A DNA stretch of 64,000 nt, taken from assembly GCF_007826885.1 (NCBI RefSeq), contig NZ_ML675579.1, forward strand, positions 124,955 through 188,954. Reading direction: 5' to 3'. The DNA is from Candidatus Nitrosocosmicus arcticus (lineage in GTDB: Archaea > Thermoproteota > Nitrososphaeria > Nitrososphaerales > Nitrososphaeraceae). Below are positions 17,271 through 25,240 of the stretch, in pieces. The position numbers were made by a program, and so were the translations under genes. The notes beneath the pieces were generated by a model that saw only the letters and a program-made list of their open reading frames with translations, was not told the DNA's origin and did no database searches. How positions within the stretch are numbered: position 1 is the stretch's first letter; the number at the start of each line of letters is the position of its first letter.

Positions 17271-18780
17271 CCAAAACTATTTTTTTAATATTCGATAAAA
17301 AGACTTCTAAATTAATTATGGGAACCCTGATTTCTATCTTATTGATCATATCTACTATTACACTTGTTGAACTGGAGTTATTATTATTGTTATTATTCAC
17401 ATCGTCATGGATTTCGGCAAGGTCATAAATCTTTTTTTTTATTTTAACAAAGTCTACCTTTGCTAACTTTGGCTTTATTAAGGTGTATTTGTATTCTTCA
17501 TCACTCTCTGTTGACAGGATTCTAAGACAAATCAATCTATCTGCAAATGAAACAGATTTTTCGAGAATTGAGGTGAAAAGATCAATATTTTTTTCATCTA
17601 GTATTCCCTCCCCGTTAATGTAAATGGTTTCCTTGTCATCATAGAATCTCCATTTTTCATCAAAAATCTGGTTGCTTACACTTTTTATCAGATTATCATG
17701 ATCTATAATTTGGTTCGTTACTTGTATCATTGTGTCATTTCTATCACCGAGGCAAATCGATAATCCGAGTCCAAAAGTTTGATTTCTTACGCATAAGTCT
17801 AGAGCTTTAGAGAATGAACCGATATTTTTTAAAATACTACTTGCTTCTTCATTTGTCAAGATGTAGTTATAACCGAACAATAAATCTCGATTTCTTTTTT
17901 TCATCTCTTTGATGTTGTCATCGCTTTTGTTTTTATGATGGTAGTTTTCTTCTATGTACTTTTCGATGGCATTGAATATCTTGTTGAAGTCTTCATCCTC
18001 AAGCTCATTCAACGTTCTTATTCTATTATTATCTGTAAATTGAATACCTGATTTTTCTATTATTTTAAATGAATTTTCTTTGTTCCATGTAACCCCTTTG
18101 ATAAAGTGGGCTGTATTATTTTCTATCGCGTCTACAATAGGTGTAGTTTCAATTACTCCAAAGTTAAGTCCCTTTTTTCTCTCGATTAAGTTGAGGTCCA
18201 ATGCAGATTGTAAAATCTCTTTGAGTTCAATCTGATCATTATTGTTAAAATCAATGTTCTTAGAAAATGCCGCAACGATCGGTAAGAAAGAACTGCGAAT
18301 TATCTTTCTATCAAAGTTTTTAGCTATTAGATATGTCAAACTAGATGAAGTATACCTATTTTCTTTGTCATTGTCCCTTTGCCATATCCACGGATTCACA
18401 AAGGTTAAAGTTTTATCTTCTTGTAAAATTTTATCTAAATTGCGTGAATCTGAATTAACGAATAAGTAATCGCTTTCTTGAATGAGACTGGTTATAAGAT
18501 CAAAGAAGTTTGAATCAAAATCTACAAAAACATAAAAATCGTGTTTTTCATCAATCACCGTCGTCAATTCTGTTTTAAAGTCTTCAATTTTTAATGAATT
18601 AAAACATCTGATTGTGGTATTTCCGTTTGAATTATGAATGGAACTTAGTAAGATGGCGCTGCCCACTAAGCCGTCTACGGTTGAATTAGAAAGAATAAAA
18701 ATATCTTTTTGGTGTTCTATTTGATTTAATAATTTTTGACTTGCTGTACCTAATATATGATCACGATCAGTATATCGCAT
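17254..18780 (-). CDS. RecJ-like DHH-family protein with degenerate active site (GAN/Cdc45-like)
   Basis: 508 aa in the conserved archaeal setting next to rps15 and pcc1. The DHH fold is visible but the metal motifs are eroded: motif I reads SNSTVDGLVGSAIL (only one Asp, Asp36, of DxDG), motif II VFVDFDS, and the place of the DHH box reads FVNSDSRNLDK, lacking both His. Archaeal RecJ relatives bind GINS and MCM; the eukaryotic Cdc45 is an inactive RecJ homologue. I infer a structural replisome role (Cdc45-like) rather than nuclease activity. Three bases separate it from rps15. Confidence 0.8.
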   Translation of the reverse strand: MRYTDRDHILGTASQKLLNQIEHQKDIFILSNSTVDGLVGSAILLSSIHNSNGNTTIRCFNSLKIEDFKTELTTVIDEKHDFYVFVDFDSNFFDLITSLIQESDYLFVNSDSRNLDKILQEDKTLTFVNPWIWQRDNDKENRYTSSSLTYLIAKNFDRKIIRSSFLPIVAAFSKNIDFNNNDQIELKEILQSALDLNLIERKKGLNFGVIETTPIVDAIENNTAHFIKGVTWNKENSFKIIEKSGIQFTDNNRIRTLNELEDEDFNKIFNAIEKYIEENYHHKNKSDDNIKEMKKRNRDLLFGYNYILTNEEASSILKNIGSFSKALDLCVRNQTFGLGLSICLGDRNDTMIQVTNQIIDHDNLIKSVSNQIFDEKWRFYDDKETIYINGEGILDEKNIDLFTSILEKSVSFADRLICLRILSTESDEEYKYTLIKPKLAKVDFVKIKKKIYDLAEIHDDVNNNNNNNSSSTSVIVDMINKIEIRVPIINLEVFLSNIKKIVLDAKRS

Positions 18781-18783
18781 TCT

Positions 18784-19230
18784 CTATTGTAATTTGGCGA
18801 TTACTGCTGCGTATTTCCAAGATTGAGTTACTTTACCTGTTTTTTTATAATATCTAGATAGCCTATGTATTTTAGATTCTATCAACTCCAATGACCTGAC
18901 ATTTCTTTTATCACTGTTGTGGACATTCAAATGTTTTTGTAATCCTAAGGCCTTGCGAACAAGCCTTTCTAGATCCTCAGGCATTGATCTCTGGATATCA
19001 TTTTCCTCCATAATCTGAGTAATGGTTTTTCCAATAATTGGTTTAACTAACGGGACTGCAAATTCATCTCTTAATCTTAAACCAATTTCACTAGCGGTCA
19101 TTCCGTCCTTCCCAAACTCTACAATTTTTTTTATAATTTCTTGACTATCAATGGCCCATGAGGGTGCATTTTTAGAAGTTGGTCTAATTGAATGTGATTT
19201 TCCATGTGTGTGGGCATGAGTTCGCGCCAT
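18784..19230 (-). CDS. rps15: 30S ribosomal protein S15
   Basis: 148 aa, archaeal/eukaryal-type S15 with the N-terminal extension (MARTHAHTHGKSHSIRPTSKNAPSW). Core contains GKTITQIMEEND, RKALGLQKHLNVHNSDKRNVRSLELIESKIHRLSRYYKKTGK. Binds 16S rRNA in the small subunit. First gene of the four-gene cluster down to serS. Confidence 0.95.
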   Translation of the reverse strand: MARTHAHTHGKSHSIRPTSKNAPSWAIDSQEIIKKIVEFGKDGMTASEIGLRLRDEFAVPLVKPIIGKTITQIMEENDIQRSMPEDLERLVRKALGLQKHLNVHNSDKRNVRSLELIESKIHRLSRYYKKTGKVTQSWKYAAVIAKLQ

Positions 19231-19326
19231 TTTTCTCTGTCTTATTATGAAAATTTACATATCTTAAATGTTATCATTATTCTTTAACATAAAAGTTATA
19301 TAATTCCTATCTGAGTAATTTTTAAT

Positions 19327-19749
19327 ATGAACAAGGCATACTCAATGGTAGCGGCTTTTTCATTGGTAATGGGTTCTATACTATTATTACCAGTATTAAA
19401 TATTGCATATGCTCAATATAGCGGTCAACCGGGTTCCGCAACTTTGGAAGAACAACTTACCTTGGCTAAAGAGAAAATTACTAATGCTCAACAGCAAGGT
19501 GCATATGGTTCTGGTACTGCAATGTTTGGAACTAATTTGGATAACACAGTATTGATGATAATTATAATAACTGTAATTATTGGTGGAGTTGCTGCTGCAT
19601 TCTTTATTGCAGGCGGAAGTACTAAGAAGAAGAAAACATTGGTCGTAGGAGCTGATGGTACTTCTACCAGCGGCAAATTCTGCACAAACTGTGGTACCCA
19701 AGTAGGCGACGGACAAAAGTTCTGCGGAAACTGTGGAACCAAAGCCTAA
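19327..19749 (+). CDS. Membrane-anchored protein with signal peptide and C-terminal zinc ribbon
   Basis: 140 aa. Signal peptide (~1-29, ...LNIAYA-Q), a short extracytoplasmic helix-prone segment (TLEEQLTLAKEKITNAQQQ), a membrane span (VLMIIIITVIIGGVAAAFFIAGG) and then a double-CxxC zinc ribbon (FCTNCGTQVGDGQKFCGNCGTK). The ribbon is of the zf-ribbon_2 type and should be cytoplasmic. Function unknown; may anchor a partner to the membrane. Confidence 0.75.
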   Translation: MNKAYSMVAAFSLVMGSILLLPVLNIAYAQYSGQPGSATLEEQLTLAKEKITNAQQQGAYGSGTAMFGTNLDNTVLMIIIITVIIGGVAAAFFIAGGSTKKKKTLVVGADGTSTSGKFCTNCGTQVGDGQKFCGNCGTKA

Positions 19750-19756
19750 TTTTTTT
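19750..19756 (+). terminator. Oligo-T terminator
   Basis: Seven T directly after the stop of the zinc-ribbon membrane protein. Confidence 0.4.
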
Positions 19757-19816
19757 ATTTTAATCTTTTAACCATTTAGCGGTTTTCACTGGAATTAAAT
19801 GGGTAATTTTGGTAAA

Positions 19817-19826
19817 GTTTATAAGT
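19817..19826 (+). promoter_or_regulatory. TATA box of the phasin-like gene
   Basis: gtttataagt, ~26 bp before ATG 19848; it fixes that ATG as the start of a leaderless message. Confidence 0.5.
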
Positions 19827-19847
19827 CACTATTGTTTATCTATATCT

Positions 19848-20366
19848 ATGAGTAAAGAAGTTAATACAACTAATACAACTAATACAAACGTCTCTAACAA
19901 CATGGAAAAAAATGTAAATTCTTATATCAACCTCACAGAACAAACAGTAGAAAGGACACTTGATACTATTAAAGATAATATGATAAAATCAATCGATGAG
20001 TATGTTAAAATTCAACCACGATTTCTACAATCAGTTTCTGATTTCCAACTTGAAGTAATTCAATCTTCAAAAGATGTTATCAATAAAACCATTGCTCATC
20101 AAAAAGGATTAATAAAGGAATTTGTAAACGTGTCCCAAGCACAACCTAATGAAACTTATCAACAGCTATTCAATAAGACCAATGAAAATGTAGATAACTT
20201 TGTAAAAGCATTTACCGCCGGTAATCAGTTTAATTTTGATGCAATCGATACTACTCGTGAAAATGTAAAGCTATATAACAAAGCATTAGACGCATTTACC
20301 GACTATAGCACAAACACCTTCAATGCATGGACCTCATTTGCTAGGTCTTTTTATCGAAATAAATAA
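19848..20366 (+). CDS. Phasin-like helical protein
   Basis: 172 aa from ATG 19848. After an NTTNTTNTN N-terminus the protein is almost entirely helical and amphipathic (NLTEQTVERTLDTIKDNMIKSIDEYVKI..., DTTRENVKLYNKALDAFTDYSTNTFNAWTSFARSFYRNK). This is the style of phasins, which coat polyhydroxyalkanoate granules; Nitrososphaerales are known to carry PHA synthase. No PHA gene is adjacent, so the call is tentative. No Cys, no signal. Confidence 0.55.
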   Translation: MSKEVNTTNTTNTNVSNNMEKNVNSYINLTEQTVERTLDTIKDNMIKSIDEYVKIQPRFLQSVSDFQLEVIQSSKDVINKTIAHQKGLIKEFVNVSQAQPNETYQQLFNKTNENVDNFVKAFTAGNQFNFDAIDTTRENVKLYNKALDAFTDYSTNTFNAWTSFARSFYRNK

Positions 20367-20368
20367 CC

Positions 20369-20377
20369 TTTTTTTTT
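20369..20377 (+). terminator. Oligo-T terminator after the phasin-like gene
   Basis: Run of nine T, 2 bp after the stop codon. Confidence 0.5.
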
Positions 20378-20856
20378 GCAACCTCTGTTTAGTTTTTAGT
20401 TTTTTTAATTTATTTTTGCAATATTAAATAAATTTATTACATCATTCAAACCTTTGCTTTATATAATAACCTGATTCACACTGTATGGTATTTCCAATTT
20501 ATTGGAAAAAGATCCGAAAGTTTCGAGGATTAATCGCACGTTAAAGTGAAATCATTCAAGTTTGTTTACACCCTTCATCTAATGGTTAGTACTCTCTGAA
20601 TCAAGCTCATGGCAAGTATTAATTGGTAAGGAAATTGTGACCATTATACATTCAATTTGAATATTCGACCTTAAAACTTGAGATGCCTCGCTGACCAATG
20701 ATGATTTTTTAGCGAATATTATAAACGGACAAATGATAGATATTATTTCCATATGAGTAACTCTAAATAATTAAACTTACCCGTAATTGAAACTAGATGA
20801 GTATTGTTTGACTTTAACACTTTTAACTTGTTTGTTAGTATGCTGTACTTAGCGTT
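20378..20856. other. Intergenic stretch
   Basis: About 480 bp, AT-rich, no gene seen. Contains CTGA-cca-ATGATGA near 20690-20704, which resembles a D'/C' pair of a C/D RNA but lacks outer boxes. Confidence 0.4.
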
Positions 20857-20859
20857 TTG

Positions 20860-21804
20860 GTGCCTACTTGCAATAAATGTAATAAACAACCCGTGGTGTT
20901 TAACCGGCTCTACTCTGGTGAAGTTCTTTGTAAATCTTGTTTCACACATTCAATTGAAAAGAAAACTTTGCGCACCATTTCAAAGTATTCAATGATTAAT
21001 TTTGGTCAACGGATCGCAGTAGGGGTATCCGGCGGAAAGGATAGTCTTGTTCTTCTTTATATCTTAAAAAAAGTTTCAAAAAATAACAATAACGATATTA
21101 TTGCAATTACAATCGATGAAGGGATTGAGGGCTACCGTGATGAATCTCTCACCATAGTGAAAAATTTTTGCAATAAATTAGGCGTGCCTTCAAAGATTTT
21201 CAGCTATAAAGAATTGTTTGGTTCGAGTATGGATGAAGCGATTGTAAAAAGGCCCTCAAAAACGGTTAGCTCATGTTCTATTTGTGGGACATTTAGGAGA
21301 CGGGCATTAGATGTTGCAGCTCTTTCAGTGCAATCAGACATTATTGCAACTGCGCATAATTTAGATGATCACCTTCAAACATTTATGATAAATTTGTTTT
21401 CGGGTGATGTTGGGAGAATTGGTTGGATGTATCCTCGACCAATAGAATACCAAAATGGATTAAAGAAAATTAAACCACTTGTAGAGTTGTATGAAAATGA
21501 AATAGTGTTTTACGCCTTCCACATGGGTATTGAATTTCAGGCAGATGAATGTCCTTATATGAACGAAAGTATTCGTAGCGACTTTCGAGTATTTTTTAAT
21601 GATTTAGAAAAAATCCACCCGGGCATAAAATACAATTGTTTCAACTCTATGAACAAACTGTCTAAAATAATAAAAAATTCTAGTAATGGTAAACAAATCC
21701 AAAATGCTTGTCTAAATTGTGGTGGAATCTCTGTCGACGAAATTTGTTCCGTCTGCAAAACCGTTTTAATGTTGGATATGAGTAAAAAAAAACTAAAGAA
21801 CTAA
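20860..21804 (+). CDS. ncsA: tRNA 2-thiolation enzyme (NcsA/TtuA/Ctu1 family)
   Basis: 314 aa. N-terminal zinc knuckles CNKCNKQPVVFNRLYSGEVLCKSC, PP-loop VGVSGGKDSLVLL, the catalytic/Fe-S region with SSCSICGTFRRRALD and ATAHNLDDHLQTFMINLFSGDV, and a C-terminal zinc ribbon CLNCGGISVDEICSVC. Adenylates U34 of Lys/Glu/Gln tRNAs and inserts sulfur (s2U34) or thiolates U54 in some members. GTG 20860 (or TTG 20857) is the start. Its 3' end overlaps the convergent zinc-ribbon gene by 4 bp. Confidence 0.9.
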   Translation: MPTCNKCNKQPVVFNRLYSGEVLCKSCFTHSIEKKTLRTISKYSMINFGQRIAVGVSGGKDSLVLLYILKKVSKNNNNDIIAITIDEGIEGYRDESLTIVKNFCNKLGVPSKIFSYKELFGSSMDEAIVKRPSKTVSSCSICGTFRRRALDVAALSVQSDIIATAHNLDDHLQTFMINLFSGDVGRIGWMYPRPIEYQNGLKKIKPLVELYENEIVFYAFHMGIEFQADECPYMNESIRSDFRVFFNDLEKIHPGIKYNCFNSMNKLSKIIKNSSNGKQIQNACLNCGGISVDEICSVCKTVLMLDMSKKKLKN

Positions 21805-22010
21805 TGATCGTTCTTCTTATCTTTTTTGGAAGATTGCCACCAATCTAGATAATCGTCGCTTTTATTCTTCCGATCTACGGTATTTACCTTCTCATGCAAT
21901 TCCTCGAATTTCTCCCTAGGAGCATAGAGACCACAACCCCTACAAATAAAGTTCTTTGTAATTGTATCAAAATTCAAGCTACCTCCACATTCAGGACAAA
22001 ATTTGACCAA
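21801..22010 (-). CDS. Small zinc-ribbon protein
   Basis: 69 aa. FCPECGGSLNFDTITKNFICRGCGLY is a TFS/RpoM-type N-terminal zinc ribbon (Cys at ~5, 8, 23, 26), followed by a charged helical tail (FEELHEKVNTVDRK...). Such one-ribbon proteins are common in thaumarchaea. Convergent with and overlapping ncsA by 4 bp. No further function readable. Confidence 0.7.
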   Translation of the reverse strand: MVKFCPECGGSLNFDTITKNFICRGCGLYAPREKFEELHEKVNTVDRKNKSDDYLDWWQSSKKDKKNDH

Positions 22011-22223
22011 TAGTATAACTTGTAAAGATTTATACTAAAATGTTTTGGATTGTTTATCCGTCTACATTGTAATAACATGATTATTCTGAAAACTGAATAG
22101 CCATTCAATGAAGGATATACTACGCAGTTTGGATTATATGCTTTAAGACTTGTTAGACTAGTATTCATCACTTTAGATATTTAATGTAATCTTAATTTTT
22201 CAGACCAAAAAGTAACTATCTCT

Positions 22224-22301
22224 TGTCTCGACATATGGACTTTTATCTTCATTCCATACAAAAATGGTCCGTTCGCCCATCGAAAGCCATATGCCGAGAC
22301 A
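22224..22301. repeat. 15-bp imperfect inverted repeat with inner hairpins; candidate structured RNA
   Basis: TGTCTCGACATATGG (22224-22238) pairs with CCATATGCCGAGACA (22287-22301) with one mismatch. Inside, CCAT-acaaaa-ATGG and TTCG-cccat-CGAA can form two more hairpins, giving a three-way junction. It lies in a 326-bp gap upstream of the zinc-ribbon gene (minus strand) and after the dehydratase small subunit. Could be a small RNA, a leader structure, or the ends of a tiny mobile element. Confidence 0.45.
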
Positions 22302-22336
22302 CATTAGTTGAAAAGTATAGATTATATAGATTTTCT

Positions 22337-22774
22337 CTAATCGATGATAATCTTCTCTTCTTCCGTATCTAGTATAATTTCGATTTCCTTGTCATTACCT
22401 GAAATTTTAATACAATTGACTAAATCATCATAACTTTGGTTGTCAATAAAAGCTAATGGTATATTTGAAATCGCACAACCGGAAGCAGTAGTTATGTCCA
22501 CAATGTTAGTACAAATTATGCCATTAGGCGCTACGTTGTTACTCTTTAGAGAATAAATCGTATATGCGCCTACGCTACTCCCAATTGAATTAGGGAAAAC
22601 GAGGATTTTTCCCTTTAAATTTTGTTTTTCAAAACCGTTGTTACTGCTTGTTATTTCTCCTGATTTGGTATTTACCATTCCAAGAAAATTTATGGGTTTT
22701 TTTGACAACAATAATTTGCCTTTGGCCATACCTCCCACTATCTTTTTACATTTTATTTCCAGATCAAATCTCAA
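22337..22774 (-). CDS. Phosphomevalonate dehydratase small subunit (aconitase X swivel, DUF126)
   Basis: 145 aa. Contains GGMAKGKLLLSKKPINFLGMVNTKSGEI, GKILVFPNSIGSSVGAYTIYSL and IICTNIVDITTASGCAISNIPL, the swivel-domain pattern of aconitase X. With the large subunit it dehydrates (R)-5-phosphomevalonate to trans-anhydromevalonate phosphate in the archaeal modified mevalonate pathway to isoprenoids. Follows the large-subunit gene by 32 bp in one operon. Confidence 0.9.
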   Translation of the reverse strand: MRFDLEIKCKKIVGGMAKGKLLLSKKPINFLGMVNTKSGEITSSNNGFEKQNLKGKILVFPNSIGSSVGAYTIYSLKSNNVAPNGIICTNIVDITTASGCAISNIPLAFIDNQSYDDLVNCIKISGNDKEIEIILDTEEEKIIID

Positions 22775-22806
22775 CTCTATTACATTAAAAGTAATTCCAA
22801 ACTAGT

Positions 22807-23967
22807 TTATACCGTATATCCTTTGATTATTGATTTAAGACTCTTTAAAGCTACTGAAACCTTGTTTGATGTTTTCATATAATAAGATGCCTTGACGCTG
22901 TTGGTAATTATGCTATCGTAATTTTTCTTATTTATAAGAGGTGTTAAGCAGATACACGCGTCGGAAATAAATTCTACTCCTGATCTCTGTAATGAGTCGA
23001 TGATTCCATGCTGTTTAGCCTTACAAAATACTGATTTTGGACAAAAGATCTTGCAGGGTTTAGTGAATTTCTTTCCCTCCATTAATGTTTGAATTTTGCT
23101 CATCTCTTCAATTCCAAGCTGGGGGCTTCCAAATGTAATTAATTGACCATCCTCTGAGGTATTCAATTCATCTCTGGTCTCACTCATTTCCCCTTTTCCA
23201 TAATTTACTTTTTCTAGAAATTTAGATGGTTTTTTAGTTTGAAACATTCCGCAGGAACCAGATGTTCCTATACCTGCGGCAAGTGACTTCAAACTCCACA
23301 TATCTGTATTTTCGGAAATATTGCAAATTCCGGTACAACTCTTTTGAATCGTCTTTCCCGTAAAATATCCTAATAGTCCATAATCAAGTTCATTCTCTAA
23401 ATCCATCTCGTTAACTATTTCAACCACTGGTGTTCTGTTTTCATCAATCCTTAAATCTGAATAAGGGGATTTTCCGGTTAATGCGCTGGCTAATGCACTT
23501 AAAGCGCTTTCTTTATTTGTAATTATATTTAGGTTTGAATTAGCCAATACCGCCGCACTGCTTTCAGCAAAGCTTACTTGGGCACCTTCTTGCGGTATAG
23601 GTAAAATTTCGTACGGAATACATGAAAAAGTTGGTATGACTCCGATTTTTTCATAAGCCCTTGCTATTTCAAACTGTTTTTCTATAAATTCAGGCGGTAA
23701 TTCCGGTAGATTTTCTCTATCAAAACCCATTGGATTAAGTGATGTTTTTACCTTTACTTTCCCGTCTTTGCTAATTTCTTTTAAGAACTCTAATCCACTA
23801 TCTCCAATCGTATTATAGTTAACTCCTGAAACATGTGCCCATTTGATGGGTACAAGCTTTTCTGCATCTGTTGCTTCTCCTATTGCAACTAATATCCTAT
23901 AGGCAGTAGAAGTAGCCTCACCATATTCTCCGGATATTCCTTTTTCCTCTTCACGCGTAAGATGCAT
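22807..23967 (-). CDS. Phosphomevalonate dehydratase large subunit (aconitase X catalytic)
   Basis: 386 aa from ATG 23967 (MHLTREEEKGISGEYGEATSTAYRILVAIGEATDAEKL), the standard family N-terminus; the in-frame TTG 24009 would add 14 unconserved residues. Further family segments: AHVSGVNYNTIGDSGLEFL, SLNPMGFD, FSCIPYEIL, FAESSAAVLANSNLN, GSCGMFQ and the Cys-rich CKIFCPKSVFCKAKQ near the Fe-S site. Catalytic partner of the DUF126 subunit just downstream. Confidence 0.93.
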   Translation of the reverse strand: MHLTREEEKGISGEYGEATSTAYRILVAIGEATDAEKLVPIKWAHVSGVNYNTIGDSGLEFLKEISKDGKVKVKTSLNPMGFDRENLPELPPEFIEKQFEIARAYEKIGVIPTFSCIPYEILPIPQEGAQVSFAESSAAVLANSNLNIITNKESALSALASALTGKSPYSDLRIDENRTPVVEIVNEMDLENELDYGLLGYFTGKTIQKSCTGICNISENTDMWSLKSLAAGIGTSGSCGMFQTKKPSKFLEKVNYGKGEMSETRDELNTSEDGQLITFGSPQLGIEEMSKIQTLMEGKKFTKPCKIFCPKSVFCKAKQHGIIDSLQRSGVEFISDACICLTPLINKKNYDSIITNSVKASYYMKTSNKVSVALKSLKSIIKGYTV

Positions 23968-24070
23968 CTTTGTTTTATTAATGGCACAATATAATATTAT
24001 TTTATCCAATTAACTGATATTCTATTTTTTGCTAAGATAATTATATCAATTAACTTCAATTACTATACTG

Positions 24071-25200
24071 GTAAATTACAGGCGCATTACTTTACCACTT
24101 CATCCAGGTAATCCTCCTAATTATCTTATAAGAAGAATGATTGAATTGTCTGGAACCATCTCTAAGGTTCTAATAATTGAATCTGGCACCTTGAGTTTTT
24201 GAAAAGGCTATCTGACCCTCTCTGGTTTCAAGCTTTTGATGTGTTCTAGGATTTGATTGGCATTAGTCGGGAGTTAAAACAGTTGTAATGGAGGTCAAAA
24301 CAGTCTCTCTCCAGAATTTAACGGAATAGTGATAATAGGACGAAAAGGAAACCAAGCAAGGAAAACTCAAACTGAAATAACATCAAAGTGCAATCGATAA
24401 TTATTTGTGTCATTGGGGCGTTACATTAGAATAACAAAGTCATATACGTATCTTTGTAATTCTTTTAGTTTTACGGGCTTTGCAAAACCTCTGATAATGA
24501 GTTTAATCTCTGAAAGTCAATTAGATAATTTACTTTACGCGAGCAAAATGAGTGCTAAAGTTGATAATTCTGCTATTCAGGACAATTATTTTTTATATCA
24601 TCATAATATTGCATTTGATAGCGATGGAGACTGGTCAATCATACAGCAAGGAATGACTAAAGATAATAAAACTGCCAGACGTTATCAATGGTTTTCCAAG
24701 AGCGTTAGAATGGTAGTTTTGTGACTGAACCTCATTCAGGAATTATCGGGAATGTTATTTATGGTAATAATGTATTGGATATGACCTCTATAGGTTCAAC
24801 GGAAAGTCAAAAAGTAGTTGTTGATACATTAAGAGACAATCAAAATTGTCGGGATCTTTTTTCATCTGTTAATCAACTATTGTCTAAAAGAAAGGATAGT
24901 ACGATCGATCAATGGTTTGAACGATCTACATCTATCATAGATGTTGGTCCATCTACGGTTAGAGCTTTAACTTTGATAGCAGAGTTAATTTTTGAGACAA
25001 AATCTTCCTGGAAAGGTCCTGCTAAATATTCTTTTGCCCATGGAGGAAAGGGTGGTGTCCCCTATTTTGTTGACAGAAAAAGTTATGATAACTCCATCAA
25101 ATTCTTGCATCTTCAATTGAAGGTGCTTACATTACCAGAATCGAAGGGATTAATGCCCTCAAAAAATTGTCTAACTATAACTCCAGTATTTACTCCATAA
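24071..25200 (+). pseudogene. Decayed DUF763 gene
   Basis: Pieces of one DUF763 protein can be read in order across changing frames: ITLPLHPGNPPNYLIRRMIELSG (24086 on), LSDPLWFQAF, then in another frame CVLGFDWH followed by TAG, then VIIGRKGNQARKTQTEI, then SESQLDNLLYASKMSAKVDN...YHHN...VQQGM...ARRYQWFSKSVRM up to a TGA (24722-24724), then EPHSGIIG...GPSTVRALTLIAELIFE...WKGPAKYSFAHGGKGGVPYFVDRKSYD to the end. At least four frameshifts or stops separate them. Intact homologues are ~400 aa proteins of unknown function. Downstream parts (24407-24724, 24721-25200) are open but would lack the N-terminal third. Confidence 0.85.
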
Positions 25201-25240
25201 TGGAGGAAAGAGTAGAGAATTTATGATCGTATATCTCTCT

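Noticed and set aside
20690-20704. CTGA-cca-ATGATGA resembling a C/D box RNA
   Set aside because: Only the inner D'/C'-like pair is present; no outer C and D boxes at the expected distance.
21974-22171. 65-codon minus-strand frame
   Set aside because: Overlaps the zinc-ribbon gene's start region and shows no protein-like pattern.
24407-25200. Two separate genes (105 and 159 codons)
   Set aside because: Both are consecutive pieces of one DUF763 protein broken by a frameshift, with more pieces upstream.
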